From the NCBI RefSeq assembly GCF_014356525.2, contig NC_052517.1:1924115-1988114 (forward strand): 64,000 nucleotides of DNA, read 5' to 3'. The position numbers and the translations under genes were made by a program. Under the pieces are notes generated by a model, which saw nothing but the letters and a program-made list of their open reading frames with translations, had not been told where the DNA came from and did no database searches. Positions 25,523 to 36,000 of this stretch are shown here, in pieces. Source of the DNA: Nilaparvata lugens. Its lineage: Eukaryota > Arthropoda > Insecta > Hemiptera > Delphacidae. Position 1 is the stretch's first letter. Each line of letters opens with the position of its first letter.

Positions 25523-25673
25523 CTGAAGAAAATTCCGTATGGTGGTATATAATGCATCAGGTTGTGAAGTAATCCAAGGCTGGAGATTAGAGCAGTAACA
25601 TTCTTCTTCAAGTCTCCTCTCAAAGCAGTGAGATTCCTCTGCGCGGTCATTCGGCTTCCAACATTTCAATACA
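25523..25673 (-). CDS. Candidate protein-coding exon, left arm, function unknown
   Basis: On the minus strand this 151-bp segment is bounded by a good acceptor ('TTATTTTGCAG') and donor ('CAG' then 'GTTAGT'). Two readings are open. One begins at ATG 25650 and runs 42 codons plus two bases to the donor (MTAQRNLTALRGDLKKNVTA...), ending in a hydrophobic HNLMHYIPPYGIFF segment; this would be a first coding exon. The other is open across the whole exon (VLKCWKPNDRAEESHCFERR...) and ends exactly at a codon boundary. I do not recognise either protein. Against the right-arm copy the exon differs at one base in 151, while flanking introns diverge at once, which suggests constraint. The base change is Val/Ala in the first reading and silent in the second. 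Confidence 0.5.
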
Positions 25674-27055
25674 CTGCAAAATAACACACACTGCTTAGAC
25701 AATAAAATAATGAATATTGTCTACAAATAATACACAAGTGGAGTGACAAAAAGTAGTTGAAATAAGTGGTTGAGACACAAAATTGGTTAATTTCACGAGA
25801 ACCAGAGGTGTTTTTGAAAATATGGCTTTTCTGATTGGTTCTCGTGGAATTAATCACGGTTAAAATTTAACCGGCTGTTGTGCAACCGGCACTATGAACA
25901 CTTTTTCCGCTTCCCACAGCGGAAAGATTTTGGAAATTCTATACTTTATAAATTATTTTCGCAACAGGAAAATTTTGAAACAACTTCTGATAAAAAAAAT
26001 TGTTACCGCTTTCAACAGCGGGAAACGTAAGTGGTAAAATTTAATTACAAGCTTTTTCTTTAGATATTTATAAATAAAATAATTGATATGAGTTTATTAA
26101 AAAAAATTAATGTTTAAATACTTTTATTCCAGTAATATCTATATACTCAAGATTTAAAAAAAAATTGAATAGGCCCAGATAAACAACAAACTAACCTTAA
26201 CATGAACCGGCTTAGAAGTTTATAATACGATTAACAATACAATGAGACCTTTAATGTTAAATTTCAAAGAAAACGAGCCAAAATAAATTATTTTTTCTAA
26301 AAAAAAATTAACCAATAGCAAATAGTTCATTTTTACTAATCCAATACTCAAATTATAACCAAAAAAATCAGTCAAGTTTGGAAGAAAAAATTTAAAATTT
26401 TACTAAATTTATTTTCAAAATGAATGAAAACAACTGTAAATAACTCATTTTAAATTATTTCAAGCCAAAAATTGGAGAATTCTAGCTAAAAACTTAATAC
26501 AAAAACCGTAGTTATAAAACCGTAAATAGCTTGGCAGTAGCTCTTATGAGTATGCATCAATGTTCCCCATTCAACCAATACTGACAGTTCTTTGTGAAAC
26601 AACAATATTGATCGGCATTCATCAAAATAATTTTGCAAAACCGGAGAAAATCAATTAAAAACATTAAAATAGCTTACAATTAGTCGAAAACAAGCAATAA
26701 ATACGATTGAATAGGTTATAAAACGTTTTTATAATGTAAAATACAAGATACCTTGGCTGTTATGATCAAAGACGATGAGTTGATTTTACTTCAAAGCTCA
26801 CGTTAAAATTATCGGATAGAAATGGATTTCTATGTTCACACTAGTTGATAAAAGTTATAAGAAACACATTTTACATTAATTTAACACTGAAATCAATAAA
26901 ATATCACTTTAAACTGTAAAAATTAACAAGCTAAAGCAGGCTACCTAGCAAAGATGGCGGCGTCCATATTGTTGGAGAATTTTCGATAGAAAAGGAGACG
27001 GGGAAAGTAATGCTGCCAACATAAAGATGCAAAATTTCTCTATCCGCTCTATCTA
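25561..27055 (+). repeat. First copy of local tandem duplication
   Basis: A ~1.5-kb block matched in direct orientation by 28859-31431, and once in inverted orientation in the right arm (about 46560-48697). It runs from the exon's minisatellite precursor to the 'AAGATGGCGGC' stretch near 26951. Compared with copy two it lacks the palindromic element at 29239 and keeps only a truncated form (25788-25892) of the inverted-repeat element seen whole at 29565. Confidence 0.85.
25788..25892. mobile_element. Family-B MITE, left-truncated
   Basis: Right part intact, ending CTGTTGTGCAACCGGCAC. The left end was lost together with the neighbouring family-C element in this copy of the local duplication (compare 29239-29690). 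Confidence 0.75.
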
Positions 27056-27140
27056 GTTGTGAAGTAATCCAAGGCTGGAGATTATATAATGCATCATGTT
27101 GTGAAGTAATCCAAGCTGGAGATTATATAATGCATCATGG
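27056..27140 (+). repeat. Two minisatellite units upstream of the LINE insertion
   Basis: The same 41/42-bp repeat as 28277-28890, cut off from the main array by the retrotransposon fragment at 27139-28276. The left edge is the sequence junction 'CTATCTAGTTG' followed by 'TGAAGTAATCC', which marks the tandem-duplication breakpoint. Confidence 0.9.
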
Positions 27141-28177
27141 ATAGGATATTGGTTGGAAAGCTGGAGAAATATGGTCTGGGTGGCAAGGTCCTTAAGACAG
27201 TGATATCCTATCTGGATAATAGAAAACAGGTGGTGCAGCTGAGAGGTGCTGGCTCGAGGCTGAGAGGCGTTAAGCATGGAGTACCACAGGGCTCGGTTTT
27301 GGGCCCTCTGTTGTTCATATTACTCATGAACGACTTCTCAAGCAGTCAGGGGGCAGTGCTTTTTGCGGACGACACCACCTTGATTGCCAGAGGTGTCACT
27401 GTGGAACAGGCAAAGGAGGAGTCCGCCAGACTCTTAGAAGTAGCTAAGTTGTGGTTTCTTGCCAACAAGCTCAAATTAAATGAGGATAAAACCAACATCT
27501 TGGTTTGCTCATTGAAAAGACAGCCAGTCGTATCAGATCCAGTAAAACTATTAGGACTCTGGTTGGATGAGCGATTGAGCTGGAATCATCATGTGAATCA
27601 AGTATGCAGGAAATTGTCCAGAGTGCTGTACCTCCTTCGTAAGCTGAGATGTGTGGTGGATCAGAGAAGTCTTGTCATGGCCTATCATTCGCTGTTTCAC
27701 AGCCATATCATTTATGGATTGCTCCTGTGGGGTCACGCACCAGCTGTCCACGATGTGCTGCTACTGCAAAAGAAGGCTCTGAGAATAGTGACATTTTCCG
27801 GCTTCAGGGATCACTGCAGGCCACTATTTAGGGATCTTGGGATACTCACAGTGTACAGTCAATATGTATTGTGCTCGCTTATGTATATCAAGAAGAACCT
27901 GGTGCAGTTTCAAAAAAGGTGTGATATACACAGCCACAATACACGACATGCCACTAGACTGGAGGTACCCCGGAGCCGACTGGCGGGGAATTACAATAGC
28001 TTTCCTTCGCAGGCAATAAGATTTTTTAACAGCCTTCCTAGACCAATTCAGGAAACACCGAACTCTTGGTTCTATACCACTCTGAAAAGTAAACTCCTGG
28101 AAAAGCCACTCTACTCACTACAGGAGTTTTACAGTGAACCTCTTTTTGGGAGTCAAGCACCTCCACAGCGTGAATGA
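27137..28177 (+). CDS. Non-LTR retrotransposon reverse transcriptase, 5'-truncated
   Basis: 346-codon frame. Residues ~49-60 read GVPQGSVLGPLLF (RT motif B) and ~77-84 FADDTTLI (motif C with the two catalytic Asp). These are followed by LNEDKTN, the LGLWLDERLSWNHHV region, the YHSLFHSHIIYGLLLWG thumb segment and a ~100-residue tail typical of jockey/CR1/L2-type LINEs. It lacks the endonuclease, the N-terminal RT motifs and motif A with the third catalytic Asp, so it is inactive. The apparent ATG comes from the flanking minisatellite, not from the element. Polymerase sequence starts at about 27139. Stop at 28175-28177. Confidence 0.92.
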   Translation: MDRILVGKLEKYGLGGKVLKTVISYLDNRKQVVQLRGAGSRLRGVKHGVPQGSVLGPLLFILLMNDFSSSQGAVLFADDTTLIARGVTVEQAKEESARLLEVAKLWFLANKLKLNEDKTNILVCSLKRQPVVSDPVKLLGLWLDERLSWNHHVNQVCRKLSRVLYLLRKLRCVVDQRSLVMAYHSLFHSHIIYGLLLWGHAPAVHDVLLLQKKALRIVTFSGFRDHCRPLFRDLGILTVYSQYVLCSLMYIKKNLVQFQKRCDIHSHNTRHATRLEVPRSRLAGNYNSFPSQAIRFFNSLPRPIQETPNSWFYTTLKSKLLEKPLYSLQEFYSEPLFGSQAPPQRE

Positions 28178-28276
28178 CCATGTAGGTTATTTTTATTGAG
28201 AATTCCGACACTGCCTATCTGGAAACCCCAGTCATTGGCAACGACCTCAAGTATCAAGTAAGTAAGTATCAAGTAT
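27139..28276 (+). mobile_element. LINE fragment inserted in the 41-bp minisatellite
   Basis: 5'-truncated retrotransposon: RT remnant, a ~40-bp 3' UTR ('GGCAACGACCTCAAGTATC' near 28235) and a short repetitive tail of AAGTATC/AAGTA units up to 28276. Minisatellite sequence 'ATCATG' lies on both sides (27133-27138 and 28275-28280), consistent with a short target duplication. A related 3' end occurs at 16910-16956. Confidence 0.88.
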
Positions 28277-28890
28277 CATGTTGTGAAGTAATCCAAGGCT
28301 GGAGATTATATAATGCATCATGTTGTGAAGTAATCCAAGGCTGGAGATTATATAATGCATCATGTTGTGAAGTAATCCAAGGCTGGAGATTATATAATGC
28401 ATCATGTTGTGAAGTAATCCAAGGCTGGAGATTATATAATGCATCATGTTGTGAAGTAATCCAAGCTGGAGATTATATAATGCATCATGTTGTGAAGTAG
28501 TCCAAGCTGGAGATTATATAATGCATCATGTTGTGAAGTAATCCAAGCTGGAGATTATATAATGCATCATGTTGTGAAGTAATCCAAGCTGGAGATTATA
28601 TAATGCATCATGTTGTGAAGTAATCCAAGCTGGAGATTATATAATGCATCATGTTGTGAAGTAATCCAAGCTGGAGATTATATAATGCATCATGTTGTGA
28701 AGTAATCCAAGCTGGAGATTATATAATGCATCATGTTGTGAAGTAATCCAAGCTGGAGATTATATAATGCATCATGTTGTGAAGTAATCCAAGCTGGAGA
28801 TTATATAATGCATCATGTTGTGAAGTAATCCAAGGCTGGAGATTATATAATGCATCATGTTGTGAAGTAATCCAAGGCTGGAGATTAGAG
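28277..28890 (+). repeat. 41/42-bp minisatellite derived from an exon
   Basis: About 15 units; starts at 28277, 28319, 28361, 28403, 28445, 28486, 28527, 28568, 28609, 28650, 28691, 28732, 28773, 28814 and 28856. Units with 'CCAAGGCTGG' are 42 bp; those with 'CCAAGCTGG' are 41 bp. The 42-bp forms sit at both edges and the 41-bp form fills the middle. The single-copy ancestor is visible inside the candidate exon (about 25546-25589, and 48656-48698 on the other strand). A 42-bp unit is 14 codons (SSLGLLHNMMHYII on the minus strand), so early units preserve the reading frame and the 1-bp deletion breaks it. Confidence 0.95.
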
Positions 28891-28971
28891 CAGTAACATT
28901 CTTCTTCAAGTCTCCTCTCAAAGCAGTGAGATACCTCTGCGCGGTCATTCAGCTTCCAACATTTCAACACA
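28859..28971 (-). pseudogene. Truncated third copy of the candidate exon
   Basis: Minus strand. The acceptor and ATG (28948) are kept and the first ~29 codons match the other two copies with a few changes. The normal 3' part of the exon (HNLMHYIPPYGIFF and the donor) is replaced by the 41/42-bp minisatellite at 28277-28890. The frame therefore runs into repeated SSLGLLHNMMHYII units. It lies at the start of the second copy of a local tandem duplication and is best read as a broken exon. Confidence 0.65.
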
Positions 28972-29238
28972 CTGCAAAATAACACACATTGCTTAGACAA
29001 TAAAATAATGAATATTGTCTACAAATAATACACAATTGGAGTGACAAAAAGTAGTTGAAATAAACAGTCAGAGGCATAAATCCTGTTTCTGAATCAAATT
29101 TTATCAACACATTCATCTAAATTTATGAAAAAAATAAATAGTTTCACTTCAGATGCAAGAAGATACATAGATTGACCGACCTGTAACAAAAACATTTCCG
29201 GCAGCGGAAATTTTTTTAGAAAAACTTACTTAAACATA

Positions 29239-29503
29239 TTGAATGAAAAAGACTAAGAAATTGTCAAAAACCATTGATCTATTGATAATTAGAAAGACCG
29301 GTTTCGGTTATTACACCATTGTCAATCTCTGATTAACTGTTTTGATACATTTTTCAGTTTATCAGAGATTGACAATGGTGTAATAACCGAAACCGGTCTT
29401 TCTAATTATCAATAAAACAGTGGTTTTTTTTGACAATTTCTTAGTCTTTTTCATTCAATATGAATAATTACCACAATATCAACTTCTCAACTACACAAAA
29501 AGT
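29239..29503 (+). mobile_element. Palindrome-plus-tail element, family C (left-arm copy)
   Basis: A near-perfect palindrome starting TATTGAATGAAAAAGACTAAG, with arms of ~100 bp that include CCGGTTTCGGTTATTACACC and loop 'TTTTGATACATTTTT'. A one-sided tail (TGAATAATTACCACAATATC, then AACTTCTCAACTACACAAAA) follows. Flanked by ACTTAAACA on both sides (9-bp duplication). The same insertion with the same duplication occurs in the right arm. Confidence 0.9.
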
Positions 29504-29564
29504 AAAACTTAAACACTGAACATTTATTGCCGCTTCCCGCAGCAGGAAAATTATCAAACACTAT

Positions 29565-29690
29565 GGTCTGGTTGCACAACAGTCGGTTAAAATTTAACCG
29601 TGATTAATTTCACGAGAACCAATCATTCAAAAACGCCTTCTCTGATTGGTTCGACGGTTAAAATTTAACCGGTTGTTGTGGAACCGGCAC
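29565..29690. mobile_element. Family-B MITE, complete
   Basis: Inverted ends GGTCTGGTTGCACAACAG... and ...TTGTGGAACCGGCAC, with TTAAAATTTAACCGTGATTA inner arms and a CTTCTCTGATTGG core. Flanked by TAT on both sides (3-bp duplication). Its partner in the right arm is 47801-47926 with ATA flanks, so the insertion is shared. Confidence 0.88.
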
Positions 29691-30193
29691 TATAAACACT
29701 TTTTCCGCTTCCCGCGATGGAAAGATTTTGGAAATTCTATACTTTATAAATTATTTTCGCAACAGGAACATTTTGAAACAACTTCTGATAAAAAAATTTA
29801 TTAACGCTCTTAGCAGTGGGAAACTGGAGTGGTAAAATTTAATTACAAGCTTTTTCTTTAGATATTTATAAATAAAATAATTGATATTATGAGTTTATTC
29901 TAATAACAATTAATGTTAAAATACTTTTATTTCAGTAAAATATATATATATATATATATATAGGCCTACTCAAGATTTAAAAAAAAAAATTGAGATAGGC
30001 CCATATAAACAACAAACTAACCTTAACATGGACCGGCTTAGAAGTTAAATACAATTGAAAAAACAATAAGACCTTTAATGTTAAATTTCAAAGAAAACGA
30101 GCCAAAATAAATTATTTTTTCTAAAAAAATTAAACCAATAGCAAATAGTTCATTTATACTAATCCAATACTCAAATTATAACTAAAAAATCGG

Positions 30194-30730
30194 CTAAAGT
30201 TCACGTCCAGTGCCAACATACCTGTCATCAAATTTTTGGTTGGGATCGATTTAGTATGTTATTTTGAGCACACAATTACAAAAATTAAACGGCGCTCACT
30301 ATTGTTTTTAAAATAAACTAAGTTCAAAGTAGCAGAACTTTACATGCATTTAACCTATAAAGTAGTAACCATAAGTAGCTAAGGTTAGGAAAAGCTGTAG
30401 GTTAGGAAAAGCTTTAGGTTAGAAAAAGCTTTAGGTTAGAAAAAGCTTCAGGTTAGGAAAAGCTTCAAGTTAGGAAAGCTTAGGTTAGGGAAAGCTTTGG
30501 GTTAAGAAAACTCAGATTAGGAATATCGTAATTTGATGATTTCAATAATCAAAATGGCTGCTACTCATAGGTTAAATGCATGTAAAATTGTGCTACTTTG
30601 AACTCAGTTTATTTGAAAAACAATAGTGAGCGCCGTTTAATTTTTGTGATTTTGTGCTACAAATAACATACTAAATTGATCCCAACCAATAATTTGATAA
30701 TAGGTATGTTGGCACTGGACATGCACTTAC
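30194..30730. mobile_element. MITE-like element with internal minisatellite
   Basis: Inverted ends around GTCCAGTGCCAACATACCTG and GTATGTTGGCACTGGAC, arms ~150 bp with AAACGGCGCTCACTATTGTT. The centre (30382-30510) has about eight ~17-bp units of the type GGTTAGGAAAAGCTT. The empty site is visible in copy one (near 26360) and in the right arm (near 47270). Confidence 0.85.
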
Positions 30731-31439
30731 ACAAAAAAAATTATTCAAGTTTGGAAGAAAAAATTTAAAATTTTACTTAATTTATTTTCAAAATAGATAA
30801 AATCAAAAGTAAATAACTCATTTTGTATTAATTCACGGCTAAAATTGGTGAATTGTAGCTAAAAACTTAATACAAAAACCGTAAAGTGAGATTCAATAGC
30901 TTGACAGTAGCTCTTATGACTATGCATGGATGTTCCCCATTTAACCAATACTGACAGATCATTGTGAAACAGCAATAGATCAACATTAGTCAAATTTACA
31001 AAATAATTTTGCAAAACTAGAGAAAATCAATTGAAAACATTAAAATAACTAACAATTAGTCGAAAACAAGCAATAAATACTGTTGAAAAGTAAATAAAAC
31101 GTTTTAATAATGTAAAATACAAGATACCTTGGTTGTTATGATCAAAGACGATAGGCTGATTTTACTTCAAAGCTCACGTTAAAATTATCGGATAGAAATG
31201 GATTTCTATGTTCACACTAGTTGATAAAAGTTATAAGAATCACATTTTACATTAATTTAACACTGAAATCAATAAAATAACACTTTAAACTGTAAAAATT
31301 AACAAGCTAAAGCAGGCTACCTAGCAAAGATGGCGGCGTCCATATTGTTGGAGAATTTTCGAGAGAAAAGGAGACGGGGAAAGTAATGCTGCCAACATAA
31401 AGATGCAAAATTTCTCTATCCGCTCTATCTAGTTGCCAT

Positions 31440-32400
31440 TGAAAGTTCAATAATATTTTAGAATTTTGGTTGGCAGCAGCAAACACCAGCTGTCTTCGTG
31501 ACCTAATTATTTTCTTGAGAAGAAAAATAATAAGAAGTGAATAATATCCTAACCTCAATACAAAAATTACATTATTAAAAAAATGTAATTAGAATACAAT
31601 AAAATGACTGAATTTGTACTCGAAAATTATTATTGTTAAATAATATAACTTGAATGAGAGATTAAAATGCATCTAAATTATCATTTTTCCTAACAAACCC
31701 GGCAAAAGATGTCATCAATATTGGTTTAAAATAAAGAAATCAAACTGTTTCTCACAATAATATGTATTGAAAACATAACTTTACATATTTATTTAACCAT
31801 TTTTCATTCTGAGAAAGCTTAGAATAGAGAGAGAATGTCATTAAATCGTACTTTATTCTCGTACTACACTGGCAACCATACTGTATCAATCACTGGGCAA
31901 TGCATTCATTTGGATAAAAAAAACAACATAATATTGATAAAAAATTATTGAAAAGATAGATTAAAACAACTACAAGTTCTCATCGTTCACCTTAATATCA
32001 GTCTCAAATGCTTAATATCTCTATGGTTTACAAGCGCATAAATGACTCACAACTACAGGTCTATCTTAACGGTAAAAAATGTAAGAAACTCCAGACGTCT
32101 GATGAAATACAGTGCACACAAATATTACAAATTAGATAAAGGAATCTATTCACTACAGTTGATAGAAGGCCCTACGGGGAAGCAGAACGATTTGAGAGAG
32201 AATTAATCTTAATTTTTCAAGGGTTTAAATAGAGGCTACTAACAAAATTGTTATCATTGAATCAATAAACATTTATGAGCCTACATACTGGCTAGTTAAA
32301 TAATACTGTGTGGATTTTAATGTAAACTATACCCTTCTCATCATGAAACCACCTCGTCCTCATCCAGTGAATACATCTCAATTAAACAATCTCTAACTTC
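31440..32400. other. Palindrome arm, non-coding
   Basis: Matched by 45610-46560 in inverted order. No frame is better conserved than the background. Confidence 0.6.
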
Positions 32401-32403
32401 TAA

Positions 32404-33258
32404 GGGCCTGGACACACATGGAGCGATCTACCGGCTGCGGTCAGAGCGGTCCAAGGTTCGATTTCCAAGTTACGACTCTTCAAGTCCTCGGTTGCACAAA
32501 AGCCGGTTAAATTTTAACTGTGATTAATTTCATGAGAACCAATCAGAGAAGGCTTTCCAAAGGTTCTCGTGAAATTAATCACAATTAAAATTTAACAGAC
32601 TTTTATGAACCGGCACACGATTGTATTAACGGCTGTTAATACTCAGATTCAAGTACAGCGATTTAAAACATAATTTGCTCAAAAAGAAGATGAAAAATTG
32701 AGAAGTCAGTAGAGATTTTGAAGCAGAAATAACTTTCTTTCGGTCCAGAGATGTCTTTGGTGTGAAGTGAAACCCTAAGGACGTCCAGATATTATAATGT
32801 AGCTCTTTAGACACAGAGCTCTGGTGTGAACAATTTTTAGACATCTCAATTCAATTTTATTAAAATGAAAACACAAATACACAATTCAAAATACAAATTT
32901 CAAATAAACATACAAGAACAGGCTTCATAGTGGGGTGAGAGCTGAATAGAATAAAATACGGAAAAATACCTAGCCAACTATGGTTTCCATGTCATGGGCT
33001 GGTGGAGGGTATAAAAGTAAGGAATGAAGGGTGAAGAGGAGTGAAAGAGGGAAGAATGGGAAAAGAAGAGAGGATAAGAAAGAAAAAAAATTCTAACAAA
33101 TATAGCTAAAGATATTTCATTACAATCAATAAATAGTTGGAGCAGAAATCTTGAGTGTCATACGTCGATATTGATATCTATATCTTAGATATCTATAAGT
33201 ATATATTAATCCAAGACCGCTGCCAGCAGATCGCTCTCTGTGTGATCAGACCTTGAAT
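32404..33258. mobile_element. Inverted-repeat element of ~855 bp (left arm)
   Basis: GGGCCTGGACACACATGGAG CGATCT at the left; AGATCGCTCTCTGTGTGATC AGACCTT at the right, about 40 bp of inverted ends. The interior holds a family-B MITE, a shared open frame starting MSKNCSHQSS that looks fortuitous, and a likely retroposon 3' part (32840-32930). The right-arm partner is 44753-45608. Confidence 0.75.
32486..32616. mobile_element. Family-B MITE nested in the 32.4-33.26-kb element
   Basis: CTCGGTTGCACAAAAGCCGG to TTTTATGAACCGGCAC. The right-arm partner is 45397-45526. Confidence 0.82.
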
Positions 33259-33402
33259 GAAGGTGTGATGCCAAATAGGTGTTCTCATAGTGAGGAGGTA
33301 GTGGAGACGTTAATCAATCAATGAATAAATAATTTTAATCAACACAACAATCAATCATTTTATTCAACACAGACACACAATAAAAATCAAAAGGGAAGAG
33401 GA

Positions 33403-33545
33403 TAGAGAAAAGATAGCATAAGAAGATATCCCATGGTATGTTCCAAAATTCGAGGCTATTTCATGTTAACACAGTCAGAGTCTGAGTTGAAATGAAAGTC
33501 ATGTGGTTACGAAACTGAATAAACGATCACACCATACAGAGAATA
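33403..33545. mobile_element. Family-D remnant (left arm)
   Basis: GATAGAGAAAAGATAGCATA and AGATATCCCATGGTATGTTC match the right end of 43770-44628. The satellite and the other terminus are missing. Confidence 0.7.
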
Positions 33546-33599
33546 AAGCTTCAAAGATCCACTACTGTTATAAACTATGGAACAACAAACAATCCAGGA

Positions 33600-34620
33600 A
33601 TAACAGGGTTGTAAAGAATACCTTCTTTTAGTCATTGATCAACTTTTAAAAATAGAATTGTTAGATGCACACACTAAAAAAAGTGGATACCCATCAAAAA
33701 AGAATTGTTTGATTTTTTCAAAATTAGACTACATTTTCTTTACAATATCACCAATACGGAGGGTTATCAGGGCTGTAGAAACTATGAGAATATTTTCTTT
33801 CAGTCTTTGATCAAATGTTAGAACCAAAATTTTTAGATGCAGACACTGAAAAAAAAGGAATCCCTTCAAATAAGAATTGTTAGATTTTTTTCAAAATTAG
33901 ACTACCTTTTCTTTGGAGTATCACCATTACGGAGAGTTATCAGGCGTGTGAAAACTATGAGAATACTTCCTTTAAGTCATTGATCAACTTTAGAAACCAG
34001 AATTGTTAGATGGGGACACTAAAAAAAGTGGATACCCTTCAAATAAGAATTGTTTGATTTTTTTACAATATTAGACTACCTATTCTTGGAGTATCACCAA
34101 TACGGAAGGTTATCAGGGTTGTGGAAACTATGAGAATACTTTCTTTTAATCATTGATCAACTTTTAAAACCAGAATTGTTGGATGCGGCTACTAAAGAAA
34201 GTGGATACCCTTCAAATAAGAATTGTATGATTTTTAAAATTACACTACCTATTCTCTTGATTATCTTCAATATGGAGGGTTATCAGGGTAGTGGAAACTA
34301 TGAAAATGCTTTCTTTTAGTCATTGATCAACTTTTGAAACCAGAATTGTAAGATGCAGGCACTAAAATAAGTGGATGCCCTTCATAGAAGAATTGTATAA
34401 TTTTTTTACAATATTAGACTACCTATTCATTGAAGTAACACCGATAGGGAGGGTTATCAGGGTTGTGAAAACTATGAGTTTAATTTCTCATAGTCATTTA
34501 TCAACTTTTGAAACCAGAATTGGTAGATGCAGATACTAAAAAAACAGGATTCCCTTCAAATAAGAATTGTATGATTTTTTACAATTTCATACTACCTACC
34601 TATATGTGTAGTTGATCTGT
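33600..34620 (+). repeat. 172-bp satellite, six units (left arm)
   Basis: The phrase 'GTCATTGATCAACTTTT' and variants recur at about 33631, 33803, 33976, 34149, 34319 and 34492, a step of 170-173 bp. Each unit also has a 'GGATACCCTTCAAATAAGAA' segment and a 'GGAGGGTTATCAGGG' segment. Units are 80-90% alike by eye. The inverted partner array in the right arm has about eight units. Confidence 0.88.
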
Positions 34621-36000
34621 TAGTTCCTAAAAATGATTCTGGGGATATTTTCAATGATAAATAACACTACATTCATCTTATCTTAAAACTAGAGACATTT
34701 CAAAGTACATGGAGAGAAATTGTCCTGAACTGCAGCCTGATAGATTGTCCTCATGAAACTGTTAAGACATTTAATTTATATTTAGGATTTATAATTGTCA
34801 AGTTTTAAAATTAAAATGAGGAAAAATCTACAGATCACAGCACGCCATTCTCTATGAACCCAAACATTTGAAATGCCTTAATAATTAAAACTAGAAAACA
34901 GATGTTGAGCACATCTGCTTCAAGAGCAGAAAAATAAAACATGATATTTGTAGGGAAAATTACAAATATCACAATAAATTTGAATGTACCTTGTATGTTG
35001 CATGAAGATTTAAATCAGCTGGTTCCGTTTCAAATACAATGAATATTGTAGCACAAAATCTCAAGTTACTTTTCCGATTGAATGGTTATAATCTCCAATG
35101 ATTTTATAGGGCCTACCTGAAAATGTAAACAAATAATGAATTCAACAGTAGATGAAACTTTCAAAGACAAGAGTAAAAATACTTCATCAGTTATTTTAAA
35201 TTTGAAATTGTTATTTGTTTAAATTGAGAGATAAAAGTTTATTTGAAGTTTTGTGCCGACTACCCAACCTACCTAACATTGCCGTCAATGTAGAGTACAG
35301 TTATGTTATGAAAAAAGTATAATTAATCAACAACTAGAACTAAAACTGAATTAAATTATTATTAAAATTATATTCAACACATTTTACAATAATATTTTAG
35401 GAGAAATGAGCGGAATATCAGCTAAAAACATATTAAAACAATAAGACTGCCCACGGCCATTGGCTCATAGTCAACAATTGAAGATTTTGCTATTATTTTT
35501 TTAAAGTAATAGTATTCAAAGTTAATTGTACTTGACTTACACATGATAGAAGATGAATTTCATGGAAATGAATGTTTATTTGTTGTAACACTTACAATAT
35601 AACAATTCTAAAACTTAGCTGTTCAAAACACTATAGCTAAAGGTATGATCACTTTAATATATACTTACACATTCTGCAATTATTTGACGATTGCGCACTA
35701 TTCTTATCGTTGATAGAGTTGAAGAAATTATGATAGAAGGTATTTTTAAAAAAATTAGAGTTTAAACGTTAATATTTATTTAATAATCAGCAATTGTTTG
35801 CGGACTTGAACAGACTAATTGTATACAAACAAAAATCAAAGATGGCGATGGTCTGGTCTGGTCAGTCAGCTTGACAGAAAGGGAAAGTGGGCAATAGTTC
35901 ATAAACTGGCCGCTATCGCCTATGGGCAGCACAATGCAGGGAACATTTTGAAATCACCTTTGACTATCAAATCAACAGCTTTATTCGTTTTTAAATAACA
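34620..36000. other. Palindrome arm, mostly single-copy
   Basis: Matched by 40350-41745. It contains AAGATGGCGATGG (35839-35851), also kept at 40491-40503 on the other strand; otherwise AT-rich. Confidence 0.6.

Larger units (their letters stand above)
28859..31431 (+). repeat. Second copy of local tandem duplication
   Basis: Direct-repeat partner of 25561-27055, longer because it holds the elements at 29239-29503, 29565-29690 and 30194-30730. It joins the rest of the arm at 'CTATCTAGTTG' followed by 'CCATTGAAAG' (31425-31445), the undisturbed form of the junction. Confidence 0.85.

Noticed and set aside
29941..29965. TA run as replication origin or boundary
   Set aside because: Simple TA microsatellite, common in this composition; no supporting context.
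32626..32844. Frame starting MSKNCSHQSS, present also at 45167-45364
   Set aside because: Lies within a non-coding inverted-repeat element; its presence in both arms is explained by the palindrome, and its 3' part is not conserved in frame.
33600..34620. CRISPR-like regularly spaced repeat
   Set aside because: A 172-bp direct satellite without short identical repeats or unique spacers, in eukaryotic DNA; no cas genes.
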